The translations under genes and the position numbers were made by a program. Under the pieces are notes generated by a model. The model did not search any database and had not been told where the DNA came from. It was given only the letters and a program-made list of their open reading frames with translations. From Anthropogastromicrobium sp052273485 (GTDB taxonomy: Bacteria; Bacillota; Clostridia; Lachnospirales; Lachnospiraceae), in contig DAVZID010000001.1 of NCBI GenBank assembly GCA_052273485.1, positions 85,374-149,373 of the forward strand: DNA of 64,000 bases. The letters are read 5' to 3'. Positions 40,945 through 48,864 of this stretch are shown here, one piece after another; the stretch's first letter is position 1, and each line of letters begins with the position of its first letter.

Positions 40945-42885
40945 ATGTCATTGAGTAAGAGTGGATATATAAAAGCAGTGGCAGTTCACATGAAAACATC
41001 ATTGGGGCGACCAATGGAGAATGCAGAGGAGATTGTAAGACAGGTAAAGCAGTACACAGAAAAATGTGCTGATTTGATTGTGTTTGGCGAACTTACGATC
41101 AGCGGCTATAGCTGCGGTGATCTGTTTTTACAGTCCTTTATGGAGGAGCAGTGCAGAAAGGCAATCAGTTATCTGCGCGACAATTTGCCGCAGTCCGATA
41201 CACTGATTGTGGTCGGTGCACCTCTTCGAAAGGATGGAATGCTGTTTAATACGGCACTCATTTTCAAGGGAAATCAGCTGCTTGGTGTTGTGCCGAAGAC
41301 CTTTGTGCCAAATTATAGCGAGTTTTATGAGAAGAGATGGTTTGTACCGGCAGACCGCAGATTTTCTGATACGATTTGCTATGATGAGGTATTTTATGAG
41401 GAAGAGGATTCTGAAAATATTGAAACGACCTTTCCATTTACACCGAATTTGATCGTTGAAGGACGAAATGGCATTCGTTTGTCATGTGAGATTTGTGAGG
41501 ATTTGTGGGTCAATATTCCACCAAGTTCCTTCCATGCATCGGCAGGTGCCAATGTCATCGCCAATCTGTCTGCATCAAACGATGTAGTCACAAAGCCAGA
41601 GTACCGCAGAGATTTGGTTCGTATGCAGTCTGGCACCAATATGTGCGCTTATGTGTATTGTTCTTCCGGAAGCGGCGAGAGTACGACCGATCTGATTTTC
41701 TCTGGTCATAACATCATCGCAGCCAACGGAGCCATTTTGGCAGACAGCAACAAGGAAGCAACAGAGGCACTGATTGATCTGGAGCGACTCAACAATGACC
41801 GTGTAAAGAACAACAGCATTTCCTATGCGGCCGCACAGTATGCACAGATGGCATCAAACGGAAAAGGCTATGTGCGAATCAAGACACATAGTGACAGCGT
41901 AGAGCACTGGCCAAAAACCTTAAATCCATATCCATTTGTTCCAGACGAAGCAGAGCGTGCCGGACGCTGTCGTGAGATCATGCGCCTTCAGGCAACGGGT
42001 CTTGCCGAGCGTCTGACAAAGATTGGCATTCACAAGTGCGTGATTGGTGTGTCCGGCGGTCTGGATTCGACGCTTGCCCTTCTTGTCATCAAGGAAGCTT
42101 ACGACATGCTAGGCTGGCCGCTGACCGATATCATCGGAATTACAATGCCAGGATTTGGAACAACGGATCTGACAAAGACCAATTCGTGGAAATTGATGGA
42201 AGAGCTGGGCATTACGATTCGTATGATTAATATCACAAAAGCTTGCCTGCAGCACTTCGAGGATATCGGACATAAACGCGACAGCTATGACGTTACCTAT
42301 GAGAATACACAGGCAAGAGAGCGCACCCAGATTTTGATGGATATCGCAAACAAAGAGGGTGGTATCGTAGTCGGAACAGGTGATATGTCTGAGTTAGCAC
42401 TTGGATGGTGTACCTACAATGGCGATCATATGTCGATGTATGCCGTAAATGTCAGCGTGCCGAAGACACTTGTTAAGTATCTGGTGCATGCGTATGCGGA
42501 ACTTCACCCGGCTGTCCATGACACACTAGAATCCATCTGTGATACCATCATCAGTCCAGAGCTTCTTCCTCCGGATGCAGAGGGTAACATTGCACAGTCC
42601 ACAGAAGCAACCATCGGAAAGTATGATCTTCATGATTTCTTCCTGTATCATTTTGTCCGAAATGGTTTCACAAAAGAGAAGATTCAGAAGCTTGCTGAGA
42701 TTGCGTTCGCACAGAAGAATGTGACGAAGGAGGAGATCGCGTCCACACTTGATAACTTCTTTCGACGTTTCTATGCGCAGCAGTTTAAGCGTTCTTGTCT
42801 GCCAGATGGTCCGAAGGTTGGTACCGTATCGCTTTCACCGCGCGGCGACTGGAGAATGCCATCGGATGCGAAGAACCCATATTGA
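40945..42885 (+). CDS. nadE: Glutamine-dependent NAD synthetase
   Basis: A 646-residue two-domain enzyme. Residues 1-310 are a nitrilase-type glutaminase with the triad in F-G-E-L-T-I-S-G-Y (Glu near 47), V-V-P-K-T-F-V-P-N (Lys near 115) and S-C-E-I-C-E-D (Cys near 178). Residues about 330-646 are the synthetase with the P-loop G-V-S-G-G-L-D-S-T near 365-373 and G-T-G-D-M-S-E-L-A-L-G near 478. Ammonia from glutamine is passed to deamido-NAD to make NAD. The single-polypeptide long form is usual for Clostridia. It closes the pncB-nadD-nadE operon. ATG 40945 follows GAGAGGATGG. Confidence 0.94.
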   Translation: MSLSKSGYIKAVAVHMKTSLGRPMENAEEIVRQVKQYTEKCADLIVFGELTISGYSCGDLFLQSFMEEQCRKAISYLRDNLPQSDTLIVVGAPLRKDGMLFNTALIFKGNQLLGVVPKTFVPNYSEFYEKRWFVPADRRFSDTICYDEVFYEEEDSENIETTFPFTPNLIVEGRNGIRLSCEICEDLWVNIPPSSFHASAGANVIANLSASNDVVTKPEYRRDLVRMQSGTNMCAYVYCSSGSGESTTDLIFSGHNIIAANGAILADSNKEATEALIDLERLNNDRVKNNSISYAAAQYAQMASNGKGYVRIKTHSDSVEHWPKTLNPYPFVPDEAERAGRCREIMRLQATGLAERLTKIGIHKCVIGVSGGLDSTLALLVIKEAYDMLGWPLTDIIGITMPGFGTTDLTKTNSWKLMEELGITIRMINITKACLQHFEDIGHKRDSYDVTYENTQARERTQILMDIANKEGGIVVGTGDMSELALGWCTYNGDHMSMYAVNVSVPKTLVKYLVHAYAELHPAVHDTLESICDTIISPELLPPDAEGNIAQSTEATIGKYDLHDFFLYHFVRNGFTKEKIQKLAEIAFAQKNVTKEEIASTLDNFFRRFYAQQFKRSCLPDGPKVGTVSLSPRGDWRMPSDAKNPY

Positions 42886-42958
42886 AAAATATAGTTGTGC
42901 AAATAAGAGAAAAAACGATGACTAAGATGATAAAATATATCAATAGCACAGACTGCAC

Positions 42959-42987
42959 TTGACAAATACTCTCTTGGGGCATACGAT
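42959..42987 (+). promoter_or_regulatory. Promoter of the HMA protein gene
   Basis: A perfect TTGACA at 42959-42964, a 17-base spacer, and TACGAT at 42982-42987. Confidence 0.7.
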
Positions 42988-42991
42988 AGAG

Positions 42992-43008
42992 ATACCCCAA
43001 GGGGGTAT
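42992..43008. promoter_or_regulatory. CsoR-type copper operator
   Basis: ATACCCCAAGGGGGTAT is a near-perfect palindrome with the TACCC-N-GGGGTA pattern of CsoR-family sites, as before copZA in Bacillus. It covers the expected transcription start just after the -10 box, so CsoR would block initiation until copper is bound. Confidence 0.75.
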
Positions 43009-43070
43009 ATTTGATTGCAGATGGTTCTGTTTTATGTAATGTAATTGAAAAGAAGGCAGGTGCAGATAGT

Positions 43071-43328
43071 ATGATTAAGACAACATTAAAGATTGACGGA
43101 ATGATGTGTGGCATGTGTGAGGCACATATGAATGAGCTGATTCGCAGCAATTTCAAGGTAAAGAAGGTTTCTTCTTCTGCAAAGGACGGAGAGACCGTTG
43201 TAATCAGCGAGGATGCACTGGATATTCCGTGGGCAAAGAATAAAATCAAAGAGATCGGATATGAGCTCGTTTCTTATGAGAGTGAACCTTACGAGAAGAA
43301 AGGCTTTTTCCACTTTGGAAGAAAGTAA
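43071..43328 (+). CDS. HMA-domain metal-binding protein (copper chaperone-like)
   Basis: An 85-residue protein with a heavy-metal-associated fold. The metal motif is G-M-M-C-G-M-C-E-A-H near residues 9-18 (C-x-x-C). A weakly conserved second half follows and ends in FFHFGRK. CopZ proteins carry Cu(I) to a CopA ATPase and to the CsoR repressor. The promoter has a CsoR-type operator, supporting copper control. No copA or csoR gene is in the window, so the partners must be elsewhere. ATG 43071 follows AAGGCAGG; an in-frame ATT at 43011 is not a start. It ends 22 bases before the convergent XRE gene. Confidence 0.82.
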   Translation: MIKTTLKIDGMMCGMCEAHMNELIRSNFKVKKVSSSAKDGETVVISEDALDIPWAKNKIKEIGYELVSYESEPYEKKGFFHFGRK

Positions 43329-43350
43329 GCAGAAAAAGCCATAATTAAAA

Positions 43351-45117
43351 TTACGGTAAATGAATAGCTGTCTCCACAAGCGGCATCACCATATGTTCAA
43401 TGGCGTGGCGTAGCTTTGGATGCTCAATCACAAAATGAATTGCTGGGCTGTTGTTTTTCGAGACAACAGCCCATTTTCCTTCGCAGATTTGAATTTGAAT
43501 GTTGCGAAAGGCTGGTGTGGTGCTGTGCTTTATCGTGTAGGAGTTGTGTGTATTGTCATATTGTTTTGTGAGTGCAAGATGCTTTTGGTAAGTCTCCCAT
43601 GTGTAGAGAATATCGTGTTCCAAAAACAGATCCGCAAGAAACAGGCGAAGCGGATAGCGATCAAATTCGTCCTTGTCCAGCAGCGATAACTCATCTGTGA
43701 GTGAGGCATTTTTCAAAAAATCTTCCACACGGTCGCGTTCGGCAGCGGCGTAGGTACGAATTTTAGCTGCATTAGCCTTGGAAACATGGTTTTGTGCAAG
43801 GATCGAGCAAAGCAGTTCGTCTGTTATCGTATAAATAGGAAGCGATGCAACGAGCGTTCGCTGTGAGCCAGAAGAAAGCAGGCGTGTACGCAGCGTTTCA
43901 TATTGGGAGGCGCAGTCTGACCGAAAAATCTTCATCAGCGGGCGTGCGTGGGATAAAAGCGCTTGGGCGCGGTGTCTGTAATAGGATACCTCGTCCTTTT
44001 TCTTTGTCAGGTAATATTTTCCCTCATTGTGATAACCGGCAATGCATTCGCCTGACAGAGCAACGGTTCCGGAAACCTTTAGAAAATGGCCAAAGATTCG
44101 ATTTGGCGCTTCATTTAAATAGTAAGGACTGATTTGCCCAGTCATATACATCGGAATGTAGCTTTCGAGACCAAGCATCATTTCCGAGAATGGTCGGTTT
44201 ACATTGTGAATCATAGTTAGGTGAAGTCCTTTTTTGAGCATCATCGCCATGCCAAACATCCATTTTTTAGGAAAGTCTGGATCCTTTGACATTTCTTCCA
44301 TTGGCATATCGCTGTACATGATGATGGTTTCCATTGACGGTGACAGAACGGTTGCCTTTAAATAGTCTAGCTCAGCAGTCATAAATTCACGAATACCAAA
44401 GTAGGAGCGTGAGCCAGGCAACTGGATTGGCATAGTTGGTACTTTTAATTCATCAAAGTGAATGGAACGAATGAAATTATTAAGGTCAAACTGATCAAGT
44501 TTTTCAAGAAAGCTTTGTATTTGGTTCGCTTGCGGTGAAATAGTATTTGTGTTTAAAAGCCAACCAGAAAGCAGCTGACAAAGAGCCGCAGAATCATTTA
44601 TATCCTTAATAGACTGACCAGTCAGTTTTTCAATAAAAATGCGGTCAGCAGGCGGTGTGCGAAGCACAATAAAACGAGCTGTTTCGCTGCAAAACCATTC
44701 AGGATCAGAAGGGATGCGTGAACCAGAACGTATGCGTGACAGATAAGATGAATCATAATTTAAAAAACGTGCCAGATCAGCAAGGCTGACAGAGGATGCT
44801 AACAGCAGATGATTGAAATTTTCACAAAGTCGGCTATTATCAGGCTGCTTTAACGTATTTGTAAAAGCAGTGTAGATTTCATCTTTTGTAAAAGGCGTTA
44901 TGGAAGCAGAAGTACGCTTAGAAGCTGTTTTTTCTTTTGAAAGTAGATAAATTCCTTCGCACAATTGATTTAATTTTTCACTTTCAGGGCGAGGAACACG
45001 TTCACCGCTTCGATAGCGGCTTATGACTGAATTAGAAAGACCGCTTATTTGTGAGAGTTCTTTAGCACTGCAATTTAAAATAGAAAGATATTCGTTTAAT
45101 TGTTCAGAAAATGTCAT
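43351..45117 (-). CDS. Large XRE-family protein with two helix-turn-helix regions
   Basis: A 588-residue protein. Residues 5-60 are an XRE domain (CSAKELSQISGLSNSVISRYRSGERVP). A second, similar unit lies at about 103-140 (VSLADLARFLNYDSSYLSRIRSGSRIP), so two DNA-binding units are in tandem. The remaining 430 residues are a helical and mixed region with no domain that I recognise. It includes Y-S-D-M-P-M-E-E near 268 and K-K-W-M-F-G-M-A-M near 280. I infer a sensor or multimerisation body. The start follows AAAGGGGG. It is divergent from the secreted protein gene at 45310 and could regulate it. The family is seen in Lachnospiraceae without known targets. Confidence 0.78.
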   Translation of the reverse strand: MTFSEQLNEYLSILNCSAKELSQISGLSNSVISRYRSGERVPRPESEKLNQLCEGIYLLSKEKTASKRTSASITPFTKDEIYTAFTNTLKQPDNSRLCENFNHLLLASSVSLADLARFLNYDSSYLSRIRSGSRIPSDPEWFCSETARFIVLRTPPADRIFIEKLTGQSIKDINDSAALCQLLSGWLLNTNTISPQANQIQSFLEKLDQFDLNNFIRSIHFDELKVPTMPIQLPGSRSYFGIREFMTAELDYLKATVLSPSMETIIMYSDMPMEEMSKDPDFPKKWMFGMAMMLKKGLHLTMIHNVNRPFSEMMLGLESYIPMYMTGQISPYYLNEAPNRIFGHFLKVSGTVALSGECIAGYHNEGKYYLTKKKDEVSYYRHRAQALLSHARPLMKIFRSDCASQYETLRTRLLSSGSQRTLVASLPIYTITDELLCSILAQNHVSKANAAKIRTYAAAERDRVEDFLKNASLTDELSLLDKDEFDRYPLRLFLADLFLEHDILYTWETYQKHLALTKQYDNTHNSYTIKHSTTPAFRNIQIQICEGKWAVVSKNNSPAIHFVIEHPKLRHAIEHMVMPLVETAIHLP

Positions 45118-45196
45118 GATATCCCCCTTTAAAAATGTTTTTTTTAAGTATAGAAAAATTTGCCAGATAAGTCAATGCCAGAAGTGGTAAATTCCT

Positions 45197-45225
45197 TTCA
45201 AACAGATATTTCATACTGTATAATG
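45197..45225 (+). promoter_or_regulatory. Promoter of the secreted protein gene 45310
   Basis: TATAAT at 45220-45225 preceded at 17 bases by a weak TTTCAA (45197-45202). A weak -35 box could mean activator dependence. Confidence 0.5.
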
Positions 45226-45309
45226 TTGGTAAGAACTCAGAAACAGTTTTATAAATGTGTTCTGAATCGTTGTAAAGAAAAATAAATAGGAATGGAAGGA
45301 GTGTTTTAT

Positions 45310-47016
45310 ATGAAAAGAAAAAGAGTTTTTAGTACATGTGGATGTGTTTTGGCAATGGGTATGGCAATTTCAGCCGTAAGTGTGCAGGCGGCAGTATATT
45401 CAAGTATTCAATCGTCAGTTACAAAGCCTCAGACACAGGCAGGTGATGGACTTTTTGACTATTGCTCAGACGAGGTAAAGGAATTTGCAAAGAATTTTAA
45501 CAAGGATGAGGTGTTCTCGTTAGCATATCGTCAGGATGGTGAGACAAGAATTGATGTTGCTACATTTGATGCCGATGAGATTCAGGCATTTTTTGATGCG
45601 ATGTCATCAATTAAGGTAAAGAATGTGACAACTGAGCGAAGCAGTGATTGTGACGATATTTTTTATTTCACATTTGCTGATGCAAGTGCATACCGAATTT
45701 CTTTTAATGGTCATCATTTAGAGGCAAATGGCCTTTGCTATGAGATTTCCGGTGATGAAGAACTTTGGAAGCTGGCAAATGCACTTTTGAAAAATGGAGA
45801 TGATGAGGACGATCAGATTGATAATCTGGAAACAAAAAATCAAGATGATACAGATAAATCTGGTGTTATCAATTCTAAAAATGGAAATGAAGGAGCTGAA
45901 AATCCTGGAATTGGCGGTATCGTTGGAAACATAGGCAATGATGCAAAAAACAATAATACAAATGTGGATGCAGCAAATTCAGCAGATCCAGATGCAGTAG
46001 TGTCGTATACGCTGACTTCTATCGTTGATCAGGAAACAAATGAAACTGTTGCGCGCTGTTATGCACCGTCAGATTATACGATTGAACATCAAATTATGTG
46101 GTGGGGAGACGGCAAGTGGCAGAGTCCGGCAAGTCCAGTTCAGGTACAGATTCAGGCATCAGACAGCAATATGATGTATCAGATGGCATATATGTCAGAT
46201 GTTCAGTATATGTATGATGAGATGTACGCACAGCAGGGATTATATGAGGAAGGTGCATTATTTTATAACACTTATCCACAGCTGACACCAATGTATGCAT
46301 CTGGCTATGCAGATTTTATTATAAGCAGTCTTGTGACTGACACCGATATTACAATTGAGGCAGAGGAAGAAGTGACAGCAGAGCAGGAAGATATACTTAC
46401 AGAATTGGCGCAGCAGTGCTATGATGAACAGCAGACAGCTGTACAGTCAGGAGGACTGGTTGCAATAGATGGAGTAACATGTACAGCATCAGATCGCACA
46501 TACTCATTTATGCTTGATGGAATCGACTATCGTGCGAAGGTTGTCACAATGACAAAGATTATCCAGTTTAGTATGACACAGGCAGCTGGCTACTCTGATA
46601 CCTACTATGTGTGGAATGCACCATATACCTATATTTATATGACGCCAACAGCAGCCTTTGAAAAGGGACTTGATGATTTTAATCTATTCATGTTAAATAC
46701 AAAGGTAAGCGATGGCTTTATCATAGCATCCAGCAATTTGAGTACTCAGTTAATTGCGCAGATTTCAAATGGTACACAGAGCGCACAAACACCTGGTGAT
46801 TATTTTAAGAGTGAAATGGAAAAGCAGCCAGATACATATGATACAGAAAGCTTCTGCGATTATATCTTGTCACAGAATGCATATGAGACATCAGATGGCA
46901 GCACAATAAAGCTTCCTAATATTTACGATTATGTGTACGAGGGTGATGATGGAAAGATCTATGCTGGAAATACGGCAGATCAGCCGGCAGGCTCAACAAG
47001 ACTGTATGCAAAGTAA
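45310..47016 (+). CDS. Secreted protein of unknown function
   Basis: A 568-residue exported protein. The signal peptide has KRKR, a hydrophobic core CVLAMGMAISAV, and a likely cut after V-Q-A near residue 29. About 30-165 is an acidic globular region. About 170-225 is a D/N/G-rich linker (GNEGAENPGIGGIVGNIGN). About 230-560 is a beta-rich domain with many Tyr, Met and Gln residues (YMYDEMYAQQGLYEEG). No catalytic motif or sortase signal is visible. ATG 45310 follows GGAAGGAG; the upstream ATG 45292 overlaps that site. It is divergent from the large XRE gene and ends at a strong terminator. Function unknown. Confidence 0.72.
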   Translation: MKRKRVFSTCGCVLAMGMAISAVSVQAAVYSSIQSSVTKPQTQAGDGLFDYCSDEVKEFAKNFNKDEVFSLAYRQDGETRIDVATFDADEIQAFFDAMSSIKVKNVTTERSSDCDDIFYFTFADASAYRISFNGHHLEANGLCYEISGDEELWKLANALLKNGDDEDDQIDNLETKNQDDTDKSGVINSKNGNEGAENPGIGGIVGNIGNDAKNNNTNVDAANSADPDAVVSYTLTSIVDQETNETVARCYAPSDYTIEHQIMWWGDGKWQSPASPVQVQIQASDSNMMYQMAYMSDVQYMYDEMYAQQGLYEEGALFYNTYPQLTPMYASGYADFIISSLVTDTDITIEAEEEVTAEQEDILTELAQQCYDEQQTAVQSGGLVAIDGVTCTASDRTYSFMLDGIDYRAKVVTMTKIIQFSMTQAAGYSDTYYVWNAPYTYIYMTPTAAFEKGLDDFNLFMLNTKVSDGFIIASSNLSTQLIAQISNGTQSAQTPGDYFKSEMEKQPDTYDTESFCDYILSQNAYETSDGSTIKLPNIYDYVYEGDDGKIYAGNTADQPAGSTRLYAK

Positions 47017-47091
47017 GATTTGATAAAAAATGTTTCATGATAGGATTTTGTTGAAGAAATGCAGGATTAAATAAAAATAGGATCAGATAAA

Positions 47092-47136
47092 AACTGGCAG
47101 CACAGAGTGATAAGTTTTTGTGCTGCCAGTTTTTTG
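47092..47136 (+). terminator. Terminator after the secreted protein gene
   Basis: AACTGGCAGCAC pairs perfectly with GTGCTGCCAGTT, then TTTT. It also lies just past the 3' end of the convergent lrgB gene. Confidence 0.85.
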
Positions 47137-47149
47137 GGGGGTAGATAAT

Positions 47150-47842
47150 TTAATATAGATTTGCGGCAATGGAAGCAGCAATAACAGTTAAAAGACCTGT
47201 TACAGCGATAGACAAACTGCTGATTGCACCTTCGACTTCGCCCATCTCCATAGCCTTGGCTGTTCCTATTGCATGGGCAGAGGAACCCATTCCTACACCC
47301 TTTGCGACAGGCTCTGTGATATGAAACAGCTTGCAGATTGGCTCTCCGATGATATTTCCAAATACACCAGTGATGATAATAACAGCAACAGTAATAGTTG
47401 TGATGCCTCCAAGCTCAGTTGAAACATCCATACCTATTGCAGTTGTGATGGATTTTGGAAGAAGGGTAACATACTGCTCATGTGTCAGGCCAAATATTAA
47501 GGAGAAGGCATAGACACACAGCACACATGAAATGATACCAGAAATAATACCAGCAATGATTGCCTTCCAGTTGCTTTTAAGTTTTTCAATCTGTTCGTAC
47601 AGCGGAATTGCGAGGCATACAGTAGCAGGAGTTAACAGATAGCTTAAATATTTTGCACTGAGATTGTAGCTTTGATAGTCAACCTTGCAGACAACCAAAA
47701 CGACAATGACAAGAATAATACTAATTAAAAGTGGGTTTAAAATTGGTGATTTAAATTTTCTTTTTAATAAAGAACCAACCTCATAGGCAGCCAAGCTCAC
47801 AGCAACGCCAAAAAATAATGAATTTGTCAAAAAACCAAGCAT
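47150..47842 (-). CDS. lrgB: LrgB family membrane protein
   Basis: A 230-residue protein with about seven membrane helices. The conserved stretch is L-L-P-K-S-I-T-T-A-I-G-M-D-V near 127-140, and G-S-S-A-H-A-I-G-T-A-K-A near 182-193 is the C-terminal signature of the LrgB/YohK/CidB family. It works with LrgA. The pair has been linked to control of murein hydrolases and cell death in staphylococci and to pyruvate uptake in Bacillus (pftAB), and either role is possible here. It begins six bases after lrgA ends. No LytSR-type regulator is adjacent. Confidence 0.92.
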   Translation of the reverse strand: MLGFLTNSLFFGVAVSLAAYEVGSLLKRKFKSPILNPLLISIILVIVVLVVCKVDYQSYNLSAKYLSYLLTPATVCLAIPLYEQIEKLKSNWKAIIAGIISGIISCVLCVYAFSLIFGLTHEQYVTLLPKSITTAIGMDVSTELGGITTITVAVIIITGVFGNIIGEPICKLFHITEPVAKGVGMGSSAHAIGTAKAMEMGEVEGAISSLSIAVTGLLTVIAASIAANLY

Positions 47843-47848
47843 ATCAGA

Positions 47849-48223
47849 TCAGATCTCCTTTTTAGCTTTTTTTCTATGTACTTCTTTATGAATCACAAAC
47901 TGTGTAATCTTTCCGGAAATGACCATGACAATTACGGTTGAAACAAGCGTAATTACGGCAACTGGTACACCAATAGGTGCAAGCTGCGGCCATGATTCAA
48001 GAAGTCCTACACCAGCAGGGATAAACATAACCGGCATAATTTCAATGAGAAGCTTTCCGGTATCCTGTACATGTTCAAGCTTAATAGCACCGCTTAACAG
48101 GCCGATGAATAAAATTGCGAAGCCGTAGACACTTGCCGGAACTGGCAGAGGCAACACTTCGTGAAGCAATTCTCCAATAAAAGAAATTAGAAGAATCAAT
48201 AGAAATTGTCTGAGATATTTCAT
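47849..48223 (-). CDS. lrgA: LrgA/CidA family holin-like protein
   Basis: A 124-residue membrane protein with four predicted helices (about 6-24, 30-48, 62-82 and 90-112). The family stretch L-P-L-P-V-P-A-S-V-Y-G near 25-35 and M-F-I-P-A-G-V-G-L near 68-76 identify LrgA/CidA/YohJ. I chose the internal ATG at 48223 because AGGAGG lies 8 bases upstream; the earlier in-frame ATG at 48259 has no such site. It is first in the lrgAB operon, with its own minus-strand promoter and a leader hairpin. Confidence 0.9.
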   Translation of the reverse strand: MKYLRQFLLILLISFIGELLHEVLPLPVPASVYGFAILFIGLLSGAIKLEHVQDTGKLLIEIMPVMFIPAGVGLLESWPQLAPIGVPVAVITLVSTVIVMVISGKITQFVIHKEVHRKKAKKEI

Positions 48224-48253
48224 AAAGATATCCTCCTGAAAACAAAACTTTTT

Positions 48254-48285
48254 GCGCATAAAAGGAATGTTAACCTTTTAACGCA
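48254..48285 (-). promoter_or_regulatory. Leader hairpin of lrgAB
   Basis: GCGTTAAAAGG pairs with CCTTTTATGCGC across an eight-base loop in the lrgAB leader. No T-run follows; it may tune translation. Confidence 0.45.
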
Positions 48286-48293
48286 CAAACCTT

Positions 48294-48322
48294 ACTTTAG
48301 CACAGAATCATGTTAAAGACAA
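48294..48322 (-). promoter_or_regulatory. Promoter of lrgAB
   Basis: On the minus strand TTGTCT (48322-48317), a 17-base spacer and TAAAGT (48299-48294). Confidence 0.6.
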
Positions 48323-48383
48323 GTGGAAGAAATAACCGCAATAATGCCCCAAAAAAGTGAATTTTATTTATAAGGTGATGGTA

Positions 48384-48412
48384 TTGACAACATATATGTT
48401 AGCAGATACAAT
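48384..48412 (+). promoter_or_regulatory. Strong promoter before a sugar-isomerase remnant
   Basis: TTGACA at 48384-48389, a 17-base spacer and TACAAT at 48407-48412. It now drives only a transcript of about 180 bases that ends at the terminator at 48573. Confidence 0.7.
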
Positions 48413-48510
48413 AAAGAATATACAAAATGTGGTGAATAAAAGAAAAAAATTCATCAAAACGCAGTAAAAAAAGGGAAATAAAAAACAAAAAAATAAAGGA
48501 GAGAAATTTT

Positions 48511-48603
48511 ATGAAAATATCAACAGAGATTGATTCCACAGCGCTTAGATTTGGGGAGGAAAAAGCGTTAAGAGGGATGGTTTTTCATCCATCTTTTTTT
48601 TAA
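48511..48603 (+). pseudogene. Truncated sugar phosphate isomerase/epimerase gene
   Basis: A 30-codon frame with a good ribosome site (AAAGGAGAG). The first 21 residues, M-K-I-S-T-E-I-D-S-T-A-L-R-F-G-E-E-K-A-L, match the beginning of xylose-isomerase-like TIM-barrel proteins, whose N-terminus is commonly MKISTEIGS...GEEKA. The frame then runs straight into a terminator hairpin and stops. I read this as the promoter and N-terminus of a deleted gene joined to its old terminator. It could alternatively be a retained small RNA or peptide. The intact isomerase-like gene at 50725 is a different member of the family. Confidence 0.5.
48573..48602 (+). terminator. Terminator ending the isomerase remnant
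   Basis: GGATG pairs with CATCC around TTTTT and is followed by ATC then nine Ts. It overlaps the last codons of the truncated frame. Confidence 0.7.
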
Positions 48604-48621
48604 GTTAGTTGCAACTTTAAC

Positions 48622-48650
48622 TTTACAATGTCATATAGATATGATATATT
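48622..48650 (+). promoter_or_regulatory. Promoter of the riboswitch-CDF transcript
   Basis: TTTACA at 48622-48627, a 17-base spacer and TATATT at 48645-48650. Confidence 0.6.
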
Positions 48651-48693
48651 AAGCAAAACTACTCTTTGCACTGCAGTATTTAATACAGTACAA

Positions 48694-48764
48694 ACTGAGC
48701 AGGCCGGGAAATTCCTGGGGCCGGGTCGAAAGCGACAGTGGATCGAAAACATCTGCGGGACAGT
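48694..48764 (+). ncRNA. NiCo (czcD) riboswitch aptamer
   Basis: The sequence ACTGAGCAGGC at 48694, GCCGGGTCGAAAGCGAC at 48719-48735 and TCTGCGGGACAGT at 48752-48764 reproduces the conserved parts of the czcD/NiCo aptamer. The terminal ACTG/CAGT pairing encloses a four-way junction with the G-rich GAGC and GGGAC segments that hold cobalt or nickel ions. It lies between a promoter and a cation-efflux (CDF) gene, the normal context. The two variable arms are GGCCGGG..CCTGGGGCC-like and GAT..ATC. Confidence 0.88.
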
Positions 48765-48798
48765 ATATGTAATTACTGGTTTCGTGGATGTTTTTTTT
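48749..48798 (+). terminator. Riboswitch-controlled terminator
   Basis: ACATC.GCGGGAC.AGTA (48749-48765) can pair with TACT.GTTTCGT.GATGT (48774-48791) and is followed by eight Ts. The left arm contains the last conserved bases of the aptamer (GCGGGACAGT), so aptamer and terminator exclude each other. Metal binding should keep the terminator open and turn the gene on. Confidence 0.82.
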
Positions 48799-48864
48799 AT
48801 CTCCACGAAAAAAATAAGTGCCATAAAGAGTTATCAACCCATCACTTATTAGGAGGTAACTACT

